Shown: positions 1 to 5,680, counted from the first letter of the stretch. The stretch is 6,913 nucleotides of DNA from Nanobdellota archaeon (GCA_030704765.1 JAUYDD010000136.1:1-6913), one strand, 5' to 3'. The notes: generated by a model from the sequence alone, not told the origin. Made by a program: numbers and translations.

Positions 1-6
1 ATTTCT

Positions 7-128
7 GAGCGTACCAAAAAACTTCTGAAAGTTTTTTAGTATGCTCCAAAATGCCTTCTCTTTCTATCCATTAAAATAGATAGGTATGAGAAGAGCATTT
101 TGGACATCTTAAAAGATGAGGTTTTCAA
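7..128 (+). repeat. Three tandem stem-loops, possibly the end of an IS200/IS605-type element or a structured RNA
   Basis: Stem 1 pairs 7-24 with 29-46 (18 positions, one G.U and one mismatch, loop CTGA). Stem 2 pairs 47-54 with 95-102 and 55-60 with 88-93 around a bulged A94, and continues as 63-68/79-84. Stem 3 is CATCTT/AAGATG (105-110/113-118). It is followed by GAGG and TTTTCAA ending at 128. A small hairpin followed by a short purine run and TTCAA is the layout of IS200/IS605 right ends, where TnpB-associated RNAs finish; that part is inference, because no tnpB is visible (it could lie left of base 1). The folding itself is directly seen. A related hairpin with similar flanks occurs at 2521-2540. 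Alternatives are a stand-alone ncRNA or a terminator of an upstream gene. Confidence 0.42.
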
Positions 129-763
129 TTTCCGACATAATCAAAATAGATATATTTATGAAAAAAAGAGTGAAACTTAAGTATGATAAACAAAAAATTT
201 TCGATGCTTATTTAAAATTTTTAAAGTCAAATAAAAAAATCATATTGATTGAGTATAAAGGCAAAGAATTAAATTCATTTTATGGCATTACTAAAGACCT
301 TGAGGAGGTTAAAATTCCTCTTAGATTTAGAATTAGTTTTTTATTTAAATATAACATTCAAAAATATATAATCAGGCTTATTAATCAGCTTCATGGAGGT
401 GAGTTTAAAAATAAGGTCTATCGCTTATTTGGAGCTAAAATAGGAAAAGAGGTTAGAATCTGTGAAGGGGCAAATATTGATGAATCTTTTCTTGATTTGA
501 TTAAAATAGGAGATGGCTCTATTATTGGCTCAGATGTTAAAATTCTTGCGCATGAAGTGACTATAAAACACTTGAGATTTGGAAGAGTTAATATAGGCAA
601 ACAAGTTGTTGTTGGAACAAATTCTATAATCAGGGGCGGGGTCAGCATAGGTGATGGTGCTGTTATAGCCATGGACAGCCTTGTAAACAAGGATATCCCT
701 GCAAGAGAAGAATGGGGGGGAATTCCAGCGCATAAAATTAAAAAACTTAGAAAACTGATTTAA
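116..763 (+). CDS. Hexapeptide-repeat (left-handed beta-helix) acyltransferase
   Basis: A probable cytoplasmic O- or N-acyltransferase that moves an acetyl (or other acyl) group from acyl-CoA to a sugar or similar acceptor. The N-terminal 100 residues are basic and not recognised. Residues 105-190 carry hexapeptide repeats of the I-G-x-x-x-x type (IGKEVR 109, IGDGSI 131, IGSDV 137, IGKQVV 160, IGDGAV 178). His146 in ILAHE sits where the family's catalytic histidine usually falls. The C-terminus GGIPAHKIKKL (201-211) matches the family's usual GxPAkvikk ending. The longest frame is given. Met15 (ATG at 158) is an equal or better start, because the first codons overlap a hairpin and repeat-like sequence and neither start has a Shine-Dalgarno site. 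It converges on the glycosyltransferase gene; surface-glycan decoration is a plausible but unproven role. Confidence 0.85.
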   Translation: MRFSISDIIKIDIFMKKRVKLKYDKQKIFDAYLKFLKSNKKIILIEYKGKELNSFYGITKDLEEVKIPLRFRISFLFKYNIQKYIIRLINQLHGGEFKNKVYRLFGAKIGKEVRICEGANIDESFLDLIKIGDGSIIGSDVKILAHEVTIKHLRFGRVNIGKQVVVGTNSIIRGGVSIGDGAVIAMDSLVNKDIPAREEWGGIPAHKIKKLRKLI

Positions 764-903
764 TAGTTTGAGAAACAGTGCATGAGTTCTCTATAAAGAC
801 CTGTGCTTATCACAATTTCTTTAATTAATCCAATGCTTTCTCTTTTCTCAAATTTATAGTCTTTTTTTAAGAGATTAAAATGTATAAAGAAAAACCAAAA
901 CAA
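760..903 (-). pseudogene. Open-frame remnant, 47 codons, possible tail of a lost gene
   Basis: A minus-strand frame is open from a TGA at 904-906 to a TAA at 760-762. It encodes a hydrophobic start (LFWFFFIHF) followed by a charged, helical, protein-like stretch containing KRESIGLIKEIVISTGLYR. It begins 11 bases after the glycosyltransferase stop and its stop codon overlaps the stop of the convergent acyltransferase. There is no ATG; the first codon is TTG with no Shine-Dalgarno. The composition looks like the C-terminus of a normal enzyme, so a truncated gene is my best reading, but no family can be named. A real small TTG-started gene, or chance, remain possible. Confidence 0.3.
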
Positions 904-913
904 TCATTCAAAG

Positions 914-2344
914 TCACACACACTCATAAATCTTTAAATCATCTGTATTATGAACTGTTGTGCAGTTTTCAATTATTTTTGAATAAGATGTATTCTGAAA
1001 AGGCTTTAGTTTTGAATATGAAAAACTATCTTCTAAAACATAATAAGGCTTGTTGATTTTCTTTGAATAATCAATAATTGGAGAGCCTGAATAAATATCA
1101 ACAATCTCTCCATTCTCTTTTTTATAAGATATCTGGTCATCTCCTCTTCCATCCATTGTAAAAGGAATAACATAATCAGGCTTTCTTATATACCATTCAA
1201 CATCAGATGAGAAAAGGCTGATTATTGTTATGTTCTCTTGCGAGAGTTTCATTTTAACTATATTGCTAAGATATTTGTAATCAGTAACAGGTGTTGTATA
1301 ATCTGAATATTGGTAATTATATTTTATAGGAACAATTACATTCACATAAGTATGCGGAAAAAATATATTTGAAGGAAATATAAATAATATTAATATTGTA
1401 ATCAATATGAGTTTTCCAAGTTTGTCATATAAAAAAGCCATAGTTAAAAAAGAATACAACACTAATGGAAAAACGAAAAAATATGCATATCTAAGCGCTA
1501 TTGTCTGAAGCCCAAATATCAAAAAAAGCAGCATGAAACTAGGCAATAATATAAGCAAAGTCAATTTTTCTTTTCTTAGAAATCCAGCAAATATGCCAGG
1601 TATGAACAATATGAAAAGATATTTTATATTCCAGGAAAAAGAATAATATGTTTTAGCATAATTTACAGATGTTGCAGCAGAGTCAGATGACAGTCCTGCT
1701 GCTGGAAAAAAATAATATATCATAATAGCTAAAGGAACAATGAAGAGAAACTTTTGTTTTTTTGAAAATATCAATATATAGAAAAATATTACAGGCGCAA
1801 GCACTATTCCAGCTATCTGGCTATCAAAAGCAATCAAAAAACTCAATAATGAGATGTATAAATAAAAGTTTTTTCTTTTTGAACTATTGTCTCCTGATTT
1901 ATACAGCATATACATTGATAAAAAGAACATGAACTGGAACAATTGATAGAACCTTGCTTGTCTTGAAAAAAATACTTCAAGAAAAAACACAGAAAAAAAT
2001 AATGCAGAGACAATTCCGCCTGTTTTTGAATATTCCTTTCCAATAAAATATCCCAGTAATATTGTCAATACACCAAATATGACAGATACAAGCCTTGCTG
2101 TAAAATCATTTATTCCAAATAAAAAGAAAAATGCAGTGAAATAATGGAAAAAATTAGCCCTGCTGTACATTGCACCTGAATCTAAAATAGGTTTTCCTTT
2201 TTCAACAATCATTTTAGAAGCAATTGAACTAGTTGCTTCATCAACCCATAGAGGTTGATAAGAAAGATAATATAATCTTAAAAATGCTCCAAATAAGATT
2301 ATCAAAATAAGGAGATATATCTCAATTTTTCTTTTCTTTTCCAT
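914..2344 (-). CDS. GT-C membrane glycosyltransferase, family 39 type (PMT/ArnT-like)
   Basis: An integral membrane glycosyltransferase of 476 aa that would transfer a sugar from a polyprenyl-phosphate carrier to protein or lipid on the outer face of the membrane. The N-terminal helix (10-28) leads into PLWVDEA (31-37), whose Asp35-Glu36 is the GT-C catalytic DE pair in the first outer loop. Next come NDFTARLVSVIFG (79-91) and SRQARFYQ (127-134), both typical of GT39 proteins, then about ten hydrophobic segments up to residue ~330, with Arg285 in LRYAYF. The soluble tail (340-476) is short and unrecognised. The initiator ATG has an A/T-rich TATA-like box about 20 bases upstream and no Shine-Dalgarno, suggesting a leaderless mRNA. 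Acceptor and donor are unknown. The sequon-rich secreted protein encoded at 5651-4395 is the kind of substrate such systems act on, but no direct link is shown. Confidence 0.85.
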   Translation of the reverse strand: MEKKRKIEIYLLILIILFGAFLRLYYLSYQPLWVDEATSSIASKMIVEKGKPILDSGAMYSRANFFHYFTAFFFLFGINDFTARLVSVIFGVLTILLGYFIGKEYSKTGGIVSALFFSVFFLEVFFSRQARFYQLFQFMFFLSMYMLYKSGDNSSKRKNFYLYISLLSFLIAFDSQIAGIVLAPVIFFYILIFSKKQKFLFIVPLAIMIYYFFPAAGLSSDSAATSVNYAKTYYSFSWNIKYLFILFIPGIFAGFLRKEKLTLLILLPSFMLLFLIFGLQTIALRYAYFFVFPLVLYSFLTMAFLYDKLGKLILITILILFIFPSNIFFPHTYVNVIVPIKYNYQYSDYTTPVTDYKYLSNIVKMKLSQENITIISLFSSDVEWYIRKPDYVIPFTMDGRGDDQISYKKENGEIVDIYSGSPIIDYSKKINKPYYVLEDSFSYSKLKPFQNTSYSKIIENCTTVHNTDDLKIYECV

Positions 2345-2363
2345 ATTTTATAATTAAATCCGG

Positions 2364-2373
2364 TTTATTTAAT
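2364..2373 (-). promoter_or_regulatory. TATA-like box of the GT-C glycosyltransferase gene
   Basis: On the minus strand the box reads ATTAAATAAA, beginning 20 bases upstream of the ATG at 2344. The secreted-protein gene has TTTAAATAAA at the same distance. This spacing predicts transcription starting at or very near the ATG. A second candidate, TTATAAAT at about 2388-2395, would give a leader of roughly 20 bases. Assigned by sequence and spacing only. Confidence 0.4.
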
Positions 2374-2512
2374 TATTATTATAGTTCATTTATAACTCTT
2401 AATACTATAAATTACATAATATAATACATAAAAAAATGAGTATGAGGAGCTATAAAATAGTTATGTAAAAGTCATGATATTTGTATGTTTTCTTATCTCT
2501 CTATAATGTCAG

Positions 2513-2560
2513 AAATTAAACCACATCTTTTAAGATGTGGATGTTAGTTTGTTTTAATTT
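2513..2560. repeat. Stem-loop related to the hairpin at 105-118
   Basis: The inner stem CCACATCTT/AAGATGTGG (2521-2529/2532-2540) is perfect with a two-base gap. An outer stem AAATTAAA/TTTAATTT (2513-2520/2553-2560) closes it. The core and right flank resemble 104-124 near the window start (CATCTT, two bases, AAGATG, then GG), suggesting two copies of one element end. It lies immediately before the second copy of the CTGAGC repeat. Confidence 0.45.
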
Positions 2561-2664
2561 CTGAGCATCCTAAAAACAAGGGCCATCAAACCACACTCGC
2601 CAGCAGGCGATTTTTTGCCGTGGCAAAAAACCTTTAGGGTGTGGTGGCCCATTGTTTTTTTGAT
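2561..2664. repeat. Cloverleaf-like foldable element, copy 2 of the CTGAGC repeat
   Basis: The left end CTGAGCATCC (2561-2570) is shared with a copy at 3710. The closing stem pairs 2572-2579 (AAAAACAA) with 2652-2659, then GGGCCA (2580-2585) with TGGCCC (2645-2650), and CCACAC (2591-2596) with GTGTGG (2639-2644), leaving TCAAA (2586-2590) bulged. Inside are three arms: TCGCC/GGCGA (2597-2601/2606-2610), TTTTTTGCC/GGCAAAAAA (2611-2619/2622-2630) and CCT/AGG (2631-2633/2636-2638). Nearly every base is paired. It could be a structured RNA (either strand), a folded recombination or transposition substrate, or a 3' UTR element of the minus-strand operon. It is not a tRNA: there is no T-loop motif, D-arm or acceptor end. 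Confidence 0.5.
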
Positions 2665-2679
2665 ATTAATTACATTCCA

Positions 2680-3543
2680 TCATACTAATCTTGGAATTAT
2701 CCAGGATTCATCAGGAAAATGATTGGAATTTACAAAATCTCTGAAATGATTATTCATTTCTTGTTTTGATGCACACTCTCCATCTTTATAGGCTTGATTT
2801 ATTTGAAGCTCCTTTTCTTTATGAGAAAGATTAAGAAAAGTTTCTTTTTCACTAGGATATAATCTATAATCATCTCTTGACATGGCTTTTAATCTTCCTG
2901 CTATTATTCCTTTATACATTCTGCACTTGAAGGATTGTCGTAAACCTGAACTTGTGCCTTGAGGTGAAGAATCTAAAAGTCTTTCATAAACAAATCCAGT
3001 TGCTCCAATAGCTCCATATCCTCTTCCAGAAAGATTACTACATATATGCAAGAAATCCTGAGGATAAAAACATAATGTTGAACCTGATTCTATTTTCCTT
3101 TCTTCTTGTGTTTGTGGTATTTTTAATATAGCTTCCCAATCAAGATCAAGGACAAACATTCCAGTGGCTCTAATATCGTCGAATCTGTCATAATCTATTC
3201 TAGCTCTAAATCTTTTTTCTAATGTAACTCCAGCTGGTTTAGCTGGTTCACATGGATTAGGCCTGTCAAAATCCATATACAATTGCTCTCCCTCTAAAAC
3301 CTCTGGCCTGAAGTCTCCTGGATAATCCCTCTGCAATATTTCATCTAATTCATAGTTAGGGGGAATATTATCTGACATAACCTGGTTTTCAGATGTAAAT
3401 TTTTCACAAAATATAAGCATATTTTCAAGCTCTCTGCTTACTTCTCTAAAAGTCAAGTTTCTTTCTTTTCTCACTTTTCTTTTTTCTAATTTTTCAAATA
3501 TTTTATCGACTGCTATGCCAAAATAATGTTCAAATTTTTTCAT
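2680..3543 (-). CDS. Uncharacterised 287-aa soluble protein, second gene of a two-gene operon
   Basis: I do not recognise a family. The start is set at the ATG at 3543, because GAGGTT (3548-3553 on the minus strand) sits 4 bases before it and the upstream gene's TAA ends one base away. An upstream in-frame ATG at 3555 would give 291 aa and an 11-base overlap. In the longer numbering, residues 10-57 are charged and probably helical. The middle (115-215) is a mixed alpha/beta region with an acidic strand FVLDLDW (134-140), a glycine-rich GRGYGAIGATGF (177-188) and GTSSGLRQSF (200-209). The C-terminus is lysine/glutamate-rich. There is no signal peptide or membrane segment, so it is cytoplasmic. 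Tight coupling to the 151-aa gene implies a shared function. Confidence 0.75.
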   Translation of the reverse strand: MKKFEHYFGIAVDKIFEKLEKRKVRKERNLTFREVSRELENMLIFCEKFTSENQVMSDNIPPNYELDEILQRDYPGDFRPEVLEGEQLYMDFDRPNPCEPAKPAGVTLEKRFRARIDYDRFDDIRATGMFVLDLDWEAILKIPQTQEERKIESGSTLCFYPQDFLHICSNLSGRGYGAIGATGFVYERLLDSSPQGTSSGLRQSFKCRMYKGIIAGRLKAMSRDDYRLYPSEKETFLNLSHKEKELQINQAYKDGECASKQEMNNHFRDFVNSNHFPDESWIIPRLV

Positions 3544-3544
3544 T

Positions 3545-4000
3545 TTAAACCTCATCTAAAGATATTTGCATAGAATGTACAGCAGATTCTAAAGAGAAGT
3601 TTGAATAATTAATATTCTGAAATTTACAACCTTTAAAAATAGTAAATTCCAGCGTTTCAAACTTCTTATTAGAGAATTTTGGTAATATCAGGAATCTTTT
3701 AGATGATTCCTGAGCATCCAAAAAACAATATGATTGTTTTTTTGATTTTGCAAAATTCTCTAAACAATTCTTCACACCTAAAAAATTTTCATGAGTTTTT
3801 ATAAATGCAAATGCTCTCATAAAATATTCTTCTGACACATAATCACTATTTTGAGGTTCTGTTCTAATAGGTTCTTTTTCTGATGATGGATCATGAATAT
3901 ATACTAATGACATTTTATCAGTACTATCGCTGTTTCTAACTGCAACTAATCTTAATTGCGCATGATTTTCAAGTGTTTTTTCAGCTAATATTTCTTCCAT
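3545..4000 (-). CDS. Uncharacterised 151-aa protein, first gene of a two-gene operon
   Basis: No family recognised. It is soluble and mixed alpha/beta, with no signal peptide. Visible features are a likely beta-strand pair (LRLVAVRN at 16-23, KMSLVYIHD at 29-37), a helical middle (YFMRAFAFIKTHENFLGVKNCLENF as 59-83), and a C-terminal half with Cys and Asn-rich strands. Residues 86-99 (ending CFLDAQES) are encoded by a copy of the CTGAGC hairpin repeat, which is odd for a normal gene. The ATG at 4000 has no Shine-Dalgarno; an AT-rich stretch at 4031-4040 is the best TATA candidate. The stop abuts the start of the 287-aa gene. The upstream side ends at the inverted-terminus element (4062-4278), so its native promoter may have been replaced or altered. 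Confidence 0.68.
   Translation of the reverse strand: MEEILAEKTLENHAQLRLVAVRNSDSTDKMSLVYIHDPSSEKEPIRTEPQNSDYVSEEYFMRAFAFIKTHENFLGVKNCLENFAKSKKQSYCFLDAQESSKRFLILPKFSNKKFETLEFTIFKGCKFQNINYSNFSLESAVHSMQISLDEV
3548..3553 (-). promoter_or_regulatory. Ribosome binding site deciding the start at 3543
   Basis: On the minus strand GAGGTT is followed by TAAA and then ATG. It matches the archaeal 16S anti-Shine-Dalgarno and is embedded in the last codons of the upstream gene, the usual arrangement for an internal operon gene. Other genes in this window lack such a site, fitting leaderless initiation for first genes. Confidence 0.5.
3710..3746. repeat. CTGAGC hairpin repeat, copy 3, inside a coding gene
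   Basis: CTGAGCATCC (3710-3719) is followed by a 10-bp stem AAAAAACAAT/ATTGTTTTTT (3720-3729/3733-3742) with loop ATG. The left side matches 2557-2579 closely. The right side ATTGTTTTTTTGAT (3733-3746) is identical to 2651-2664. In copy 2 about 70 bases of cloverleaf sequence replace the 3-base loop. Read on the minus strand it adds in-frame codons to the 151-aa gene. Confidence 0.45.
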
Positions 4001-4057
4001 TCTATAAAACTGTTCTTTAAGCTCAATTTCATAAAAAATAAGGGTTTTTAAATTCTA

Positions 4058-4165
4058 TTATGGTGTCACAGTAGTTGAACATTTCCCTATAAATTTGGGA
4101 AATCTGCAGGATTTGTAATCTTTTTCACCACTTCTTAACCTTTGCTTGCCCATCTTCTCTTTCAT
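4058..4165 (-). CDS. Possible 35-aa basic peptide or transposase remnant within the element
   Basis: An ATG at 4165 opens a 35-codon frame on the minus strand ending at the TAA at 4058-4060. The peptide is basic (about a quarter Lys/Arg, including GKQRLRSGEKDYKSCR) and ends GKCSTTVTP; the last residues are encoded by the inverted terminus and its flank. A C-terminal transposase scrap left in a deleted insertion sequence is one reading. There is no ribosome binding site and it may be chance. Confidence 0.18.
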   Translation of the reverse strand: MKEKMGKQRLRSGEKDYKSCRFPKFIGKCSTTVTP

Positions 4166-4278
4166 TTTTATGCACTAACGATAAAAATTAGAAAATCAGG
4201 CTGCCTGAAAGCGACTGATTTTCAATAATCTCTGATTTTTGCAGAGCAAAAATCAGCAAATGTTTAACTACTGTTTTA
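4062..4278. mobile_element. MITE-like element with 16-bp inverted termini
   Basis: CAGTAGTTGAACATTT (4069-4084) is the reverse complement of 4258-4273 except for one G.U-compatible position. Between them are strong hairpins: ATTTCCC/GGGAAAT (4081-4087/4097-4103), GAAAATCAG/CTGATTTTC (4191-4199/4215-4223) and CTGATTTTTGC/GCAAAAATCAG (4232-4242/4246-4256, loop AGA). ATTAT flanks the region at 4057-4061 and 4279-4283, a possible 5-base target duplication, which would make the element 4062-4278. No transposase is encoded. The short size, inverted ends and foldability fit a miniature non-autonomous transposon; a long structured RNA with a terminal helix is the main alternative. The parent family is not identified. 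Confidence 0.5.
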
Positions 4279-4425
4279 ATTATACACTTTTAGGTGAATT
4301 GAGTTACCTCCATTCCTAAAAGTGTTATTAGAGAATTCGGGAGATATAGTGACATAATTACCCGAATTGTCTATACTTCTATATTCTTCTGATTTTATAT
4401 TTCCCTTATAATATAATTTCCAGCT
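4276..4425 (-). pseudogene. Out-of-frame continuation of the secreted Ig-like protein
   Basis: In the minus-strand frame shifted by one base relative to the secreted-protein gene, 49 codons are open from 4425 down to a TAA at 4276-4278. They encode WKLYYKGNIKSEEY, then DNSGNYVTISPEF, then FRNGGNSIHLKVYN. This resembles the gene's own Ig-like repeats: IILFYKDKSIKRDD in the first case, and FNDGFHNISVKG or FPAGNHNLTIKF in the second. The sequence stops where the MITE-like element begins. The likely story is a one-base indel or small deletion near 4400-4425 that truncated the reading frame, with the element bordering the end. Two stems also lie here (4284-4294/4315-4325 and 4334-4341/4361-4368). 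A sequencing error is possible. Confidence 0.5.
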
Positions 4426-5651
4426 TTATCAGAAAATTTTATTGTAAGATTATGGTTTCCAGCTGGAAATGCCATTGTCTTTTGGCAGAAACCAAAATTA
4501 AGCCTGGAGCATATGGTTTTCCATCTTGGATTTTTTACTGAATTATCTATATAAGAGATATCTTTGAAATTATCTTCAACTAACTCTATATTAAAACTTA
4601 TTCCATTTGGTATGGAAGTGTAATTGAACCTTTTTATAACAGGAGGTATAGTATCAACAACAGCTATAAAGTTCTTGGATATATAAGAGTTAAGAGATAT
4701 ATCAGTGATATTGTACCTATAGAAGATTGTTTCCCCATCAATGCTAGCCAGGTCTGCATAAAAATCACACCTCATGTTTTTTCCTGAAAGGCAATCATCT
4801 CTCTTGATGCTCTTGTCTTTATAGAACAAAATTATTTCCTTTAGATTAGATTCACTGTAGTTTATGGAAAAACTTCCATTTGTGTATCCAAGAGTGTTTA
4901 TCCTGGATGTCATTATCTCAGGCTTTTTTGTATCAACTAGAAAACCACTCTCTTCTATGCTGTATCTTCCATTGAACAAGCTTCCTTTAACACTTATATT
5001 ATGGAATCCATCATTGAAAATCATCTTCTTCTTGTAATCATCGCAATTCTTGCATAATAGTCTCCATGAAGGTTTTTTATCATAATAATCAATAAATTCA
5101 AGTCTTGAGACATTTACTTCTGATACAATTTGAAAATTCTGGAGTTTCTTATTATATATGCCTTCAATAGGAGTTATAGAAATATCAAATTGCTTGCAAT
5201 CTTCTGTTTCAGTAATATTGTTGTATTCAGGTTTTAGTATTTCACAATCACTAGTTAGCCCACTAATAACACAGCAGTTTTCATAATTATAATCTATGAA
5301 ATATTTTATTCTGGACCTCGTATTGTTCTTGTAGCACTCTGAAAAAGCTGTGTTCTCACTTATGATATTAGATGAACAATAATTGCAGGAACCCCCTAAT
5401 TCTTCAGTTATAGTAATATTTACAAATGAACTGCAATTATTAGAATCATATTCTATTCTAGACCTTTGTTTGATATCCTTGTCCTGTAAGTTGCATAGCT
5501 CAAGAACAGCATAATCACTCCAGGAGGTATTTTTAAGATTAACTTCACATGCAGGGTTTGTTATTTTATTATCCCCTGATGCTATAATAAGGCTTAAGCT
5601 AATAATGATTGTTATAACTAATAGTGCAATCATCTCCCCTGTTTTTTTCAT
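4395..5651 (-). CDS. Secreted or membrane-anchored Ig-like surface protein with cysteine-rich module, probably 3'-truncated
   Basis: A 418-aa extracytoplasmic protein. Residues 1-25 are a Lys-Lys start plus a long hydrophobic helix, a signal peptide or N-terminal anchor. Residues 35-137 form a cysteine-rich module (SRIEYDSNNC at 64-73, SCNYCSS at 88-94, then ECYKNN, and RSRIKY at 112-117), a pattern I associate with DPANN surface proteins. Residues 150-418 hold Ig-like repeats: DTKKPEI (240-246) and DTIPPVI (333-339) open units, and W..xC with HNIS (195-219) and HNLT (376-403) recur. Twelve N-x-S/T sequons are present, suiting N-glycosylation. It ends soon after SDKAGN in a shifted frame, so the true protein was probably longer. 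The ATG has a TATA box 20 bases upstream and no Shine-Dalgarno. Confidence 0.8.
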   Translation of the reverse strand: MKKTGEMIALLVITIIISLSLIIASGDNKITNPACEVNLKNTSWSDYAVLELCNLQDKDIKQRSRIEYDSNNCSSFVNITITEELGGSCNYCSSNIISENTAFSECYKNNTRSRIKYFIDYNYENCCVISGLTSDCEILKPEYNNITETEDCKQFDISITPIEGIYNKKLQNFQIVSEVNVSRLEFIDYYDKKPSWRLLCKNCDDYKKKMIFNDGFHNISVKGSLFNGRYSIEESGFLVDTKKPEIMTSRINTLGYTNGSFSINYSESNLKEIILFYKDKSIKRDDCLSGKNMRCDFYADLASIDGETIFYRYNITDISLNSYISKNFIAVVDTIPPVIKRFNYTSIPNGISFNIELVEDNFKDISYIDNSVKNPRWKTICSRLNFGFCQKTMAFPAGNHNLTIKFSDKAGNYIIREI

Positions 5652-5670
5652 TATTTTCCGATGCTAAAAA

Positions 5671-5680
5671 TTTATTTAAA
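5671..5680 (-). promoter_or_regulatory. TATA box of the secreted-protein gene
   Basis: The minus-strand sequence TTTAAATAAA starts 20 bases upstream of the ATG at 5651. The spacing predicts a leaderless transcript. The same motif at the same distance precedes the GT-C glycosyltransferase gene. Confidence 0.5.

Larger units (their letters stand above)
2345..2679. other. Gene-free stretch with a promoter and two foldable regions
   Basis: No convincing coding frame is seen on either strand. The left third (2345-2512) is very AT-rich and holds the glycosyltransferase promoter. The remainder is filled by a simple hairpin (2513-2560) and a complex GC-richer foldable region (2561-2664), described separately. 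The right end is the 3' side of the minus-strand gene ending at 2680, so the foldable regions could be transcribed as its 3' untranslated region. Confidence 0.6.

Noticed and set aside
418..690. Minus-strand 90-codon open frame inside the acyltransferase gene
   Set aside because: It is antisense to a clear hexapeptide-repeat frame; its proline/isoleucine-rich repetitive translation mirrors the repeat codons.
1843..2043. 66-codon second frame within the glycosyltransferase gene
   Set aside because: It lies in the transmembrane part of a well-supported gene; the Cys/Phe-rich translation is a frame shadow with no start signal.
2571..2659. tRNA gene suggested by the cloverleaf shape
   Set aside because: No GTTCRA T-loop, D-arm, anticodon arm of correct size or 7-bp acceptor stem; the arms are 5, 9 and 3 bp and the closing stem is far too long.
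2680..3543. ADP-ribosyltransferase fold suggested by GTSSGLRQ (an STS-like motif) after a hydrophobic strand
   Set aside because: The other required motifs (an N-terminal Arg/His strand and an ExE/QxE pair) cannot be placed convincingly, so no function is assigned.
4069..4273. CRISPR-like repeat pair
   Set aside because: The two 16-bp copies are inverted, not direct, there are only two, and the spacing is about 170 bases.
4395..4425. Programmed -1 ribosomal frameshift in the surface-protein gene
   Set aside because: No X XXY YYZ slippery heptamer lies in the zero frame at the overlap; a plain indel, small deletion or sequencing error is simpler.
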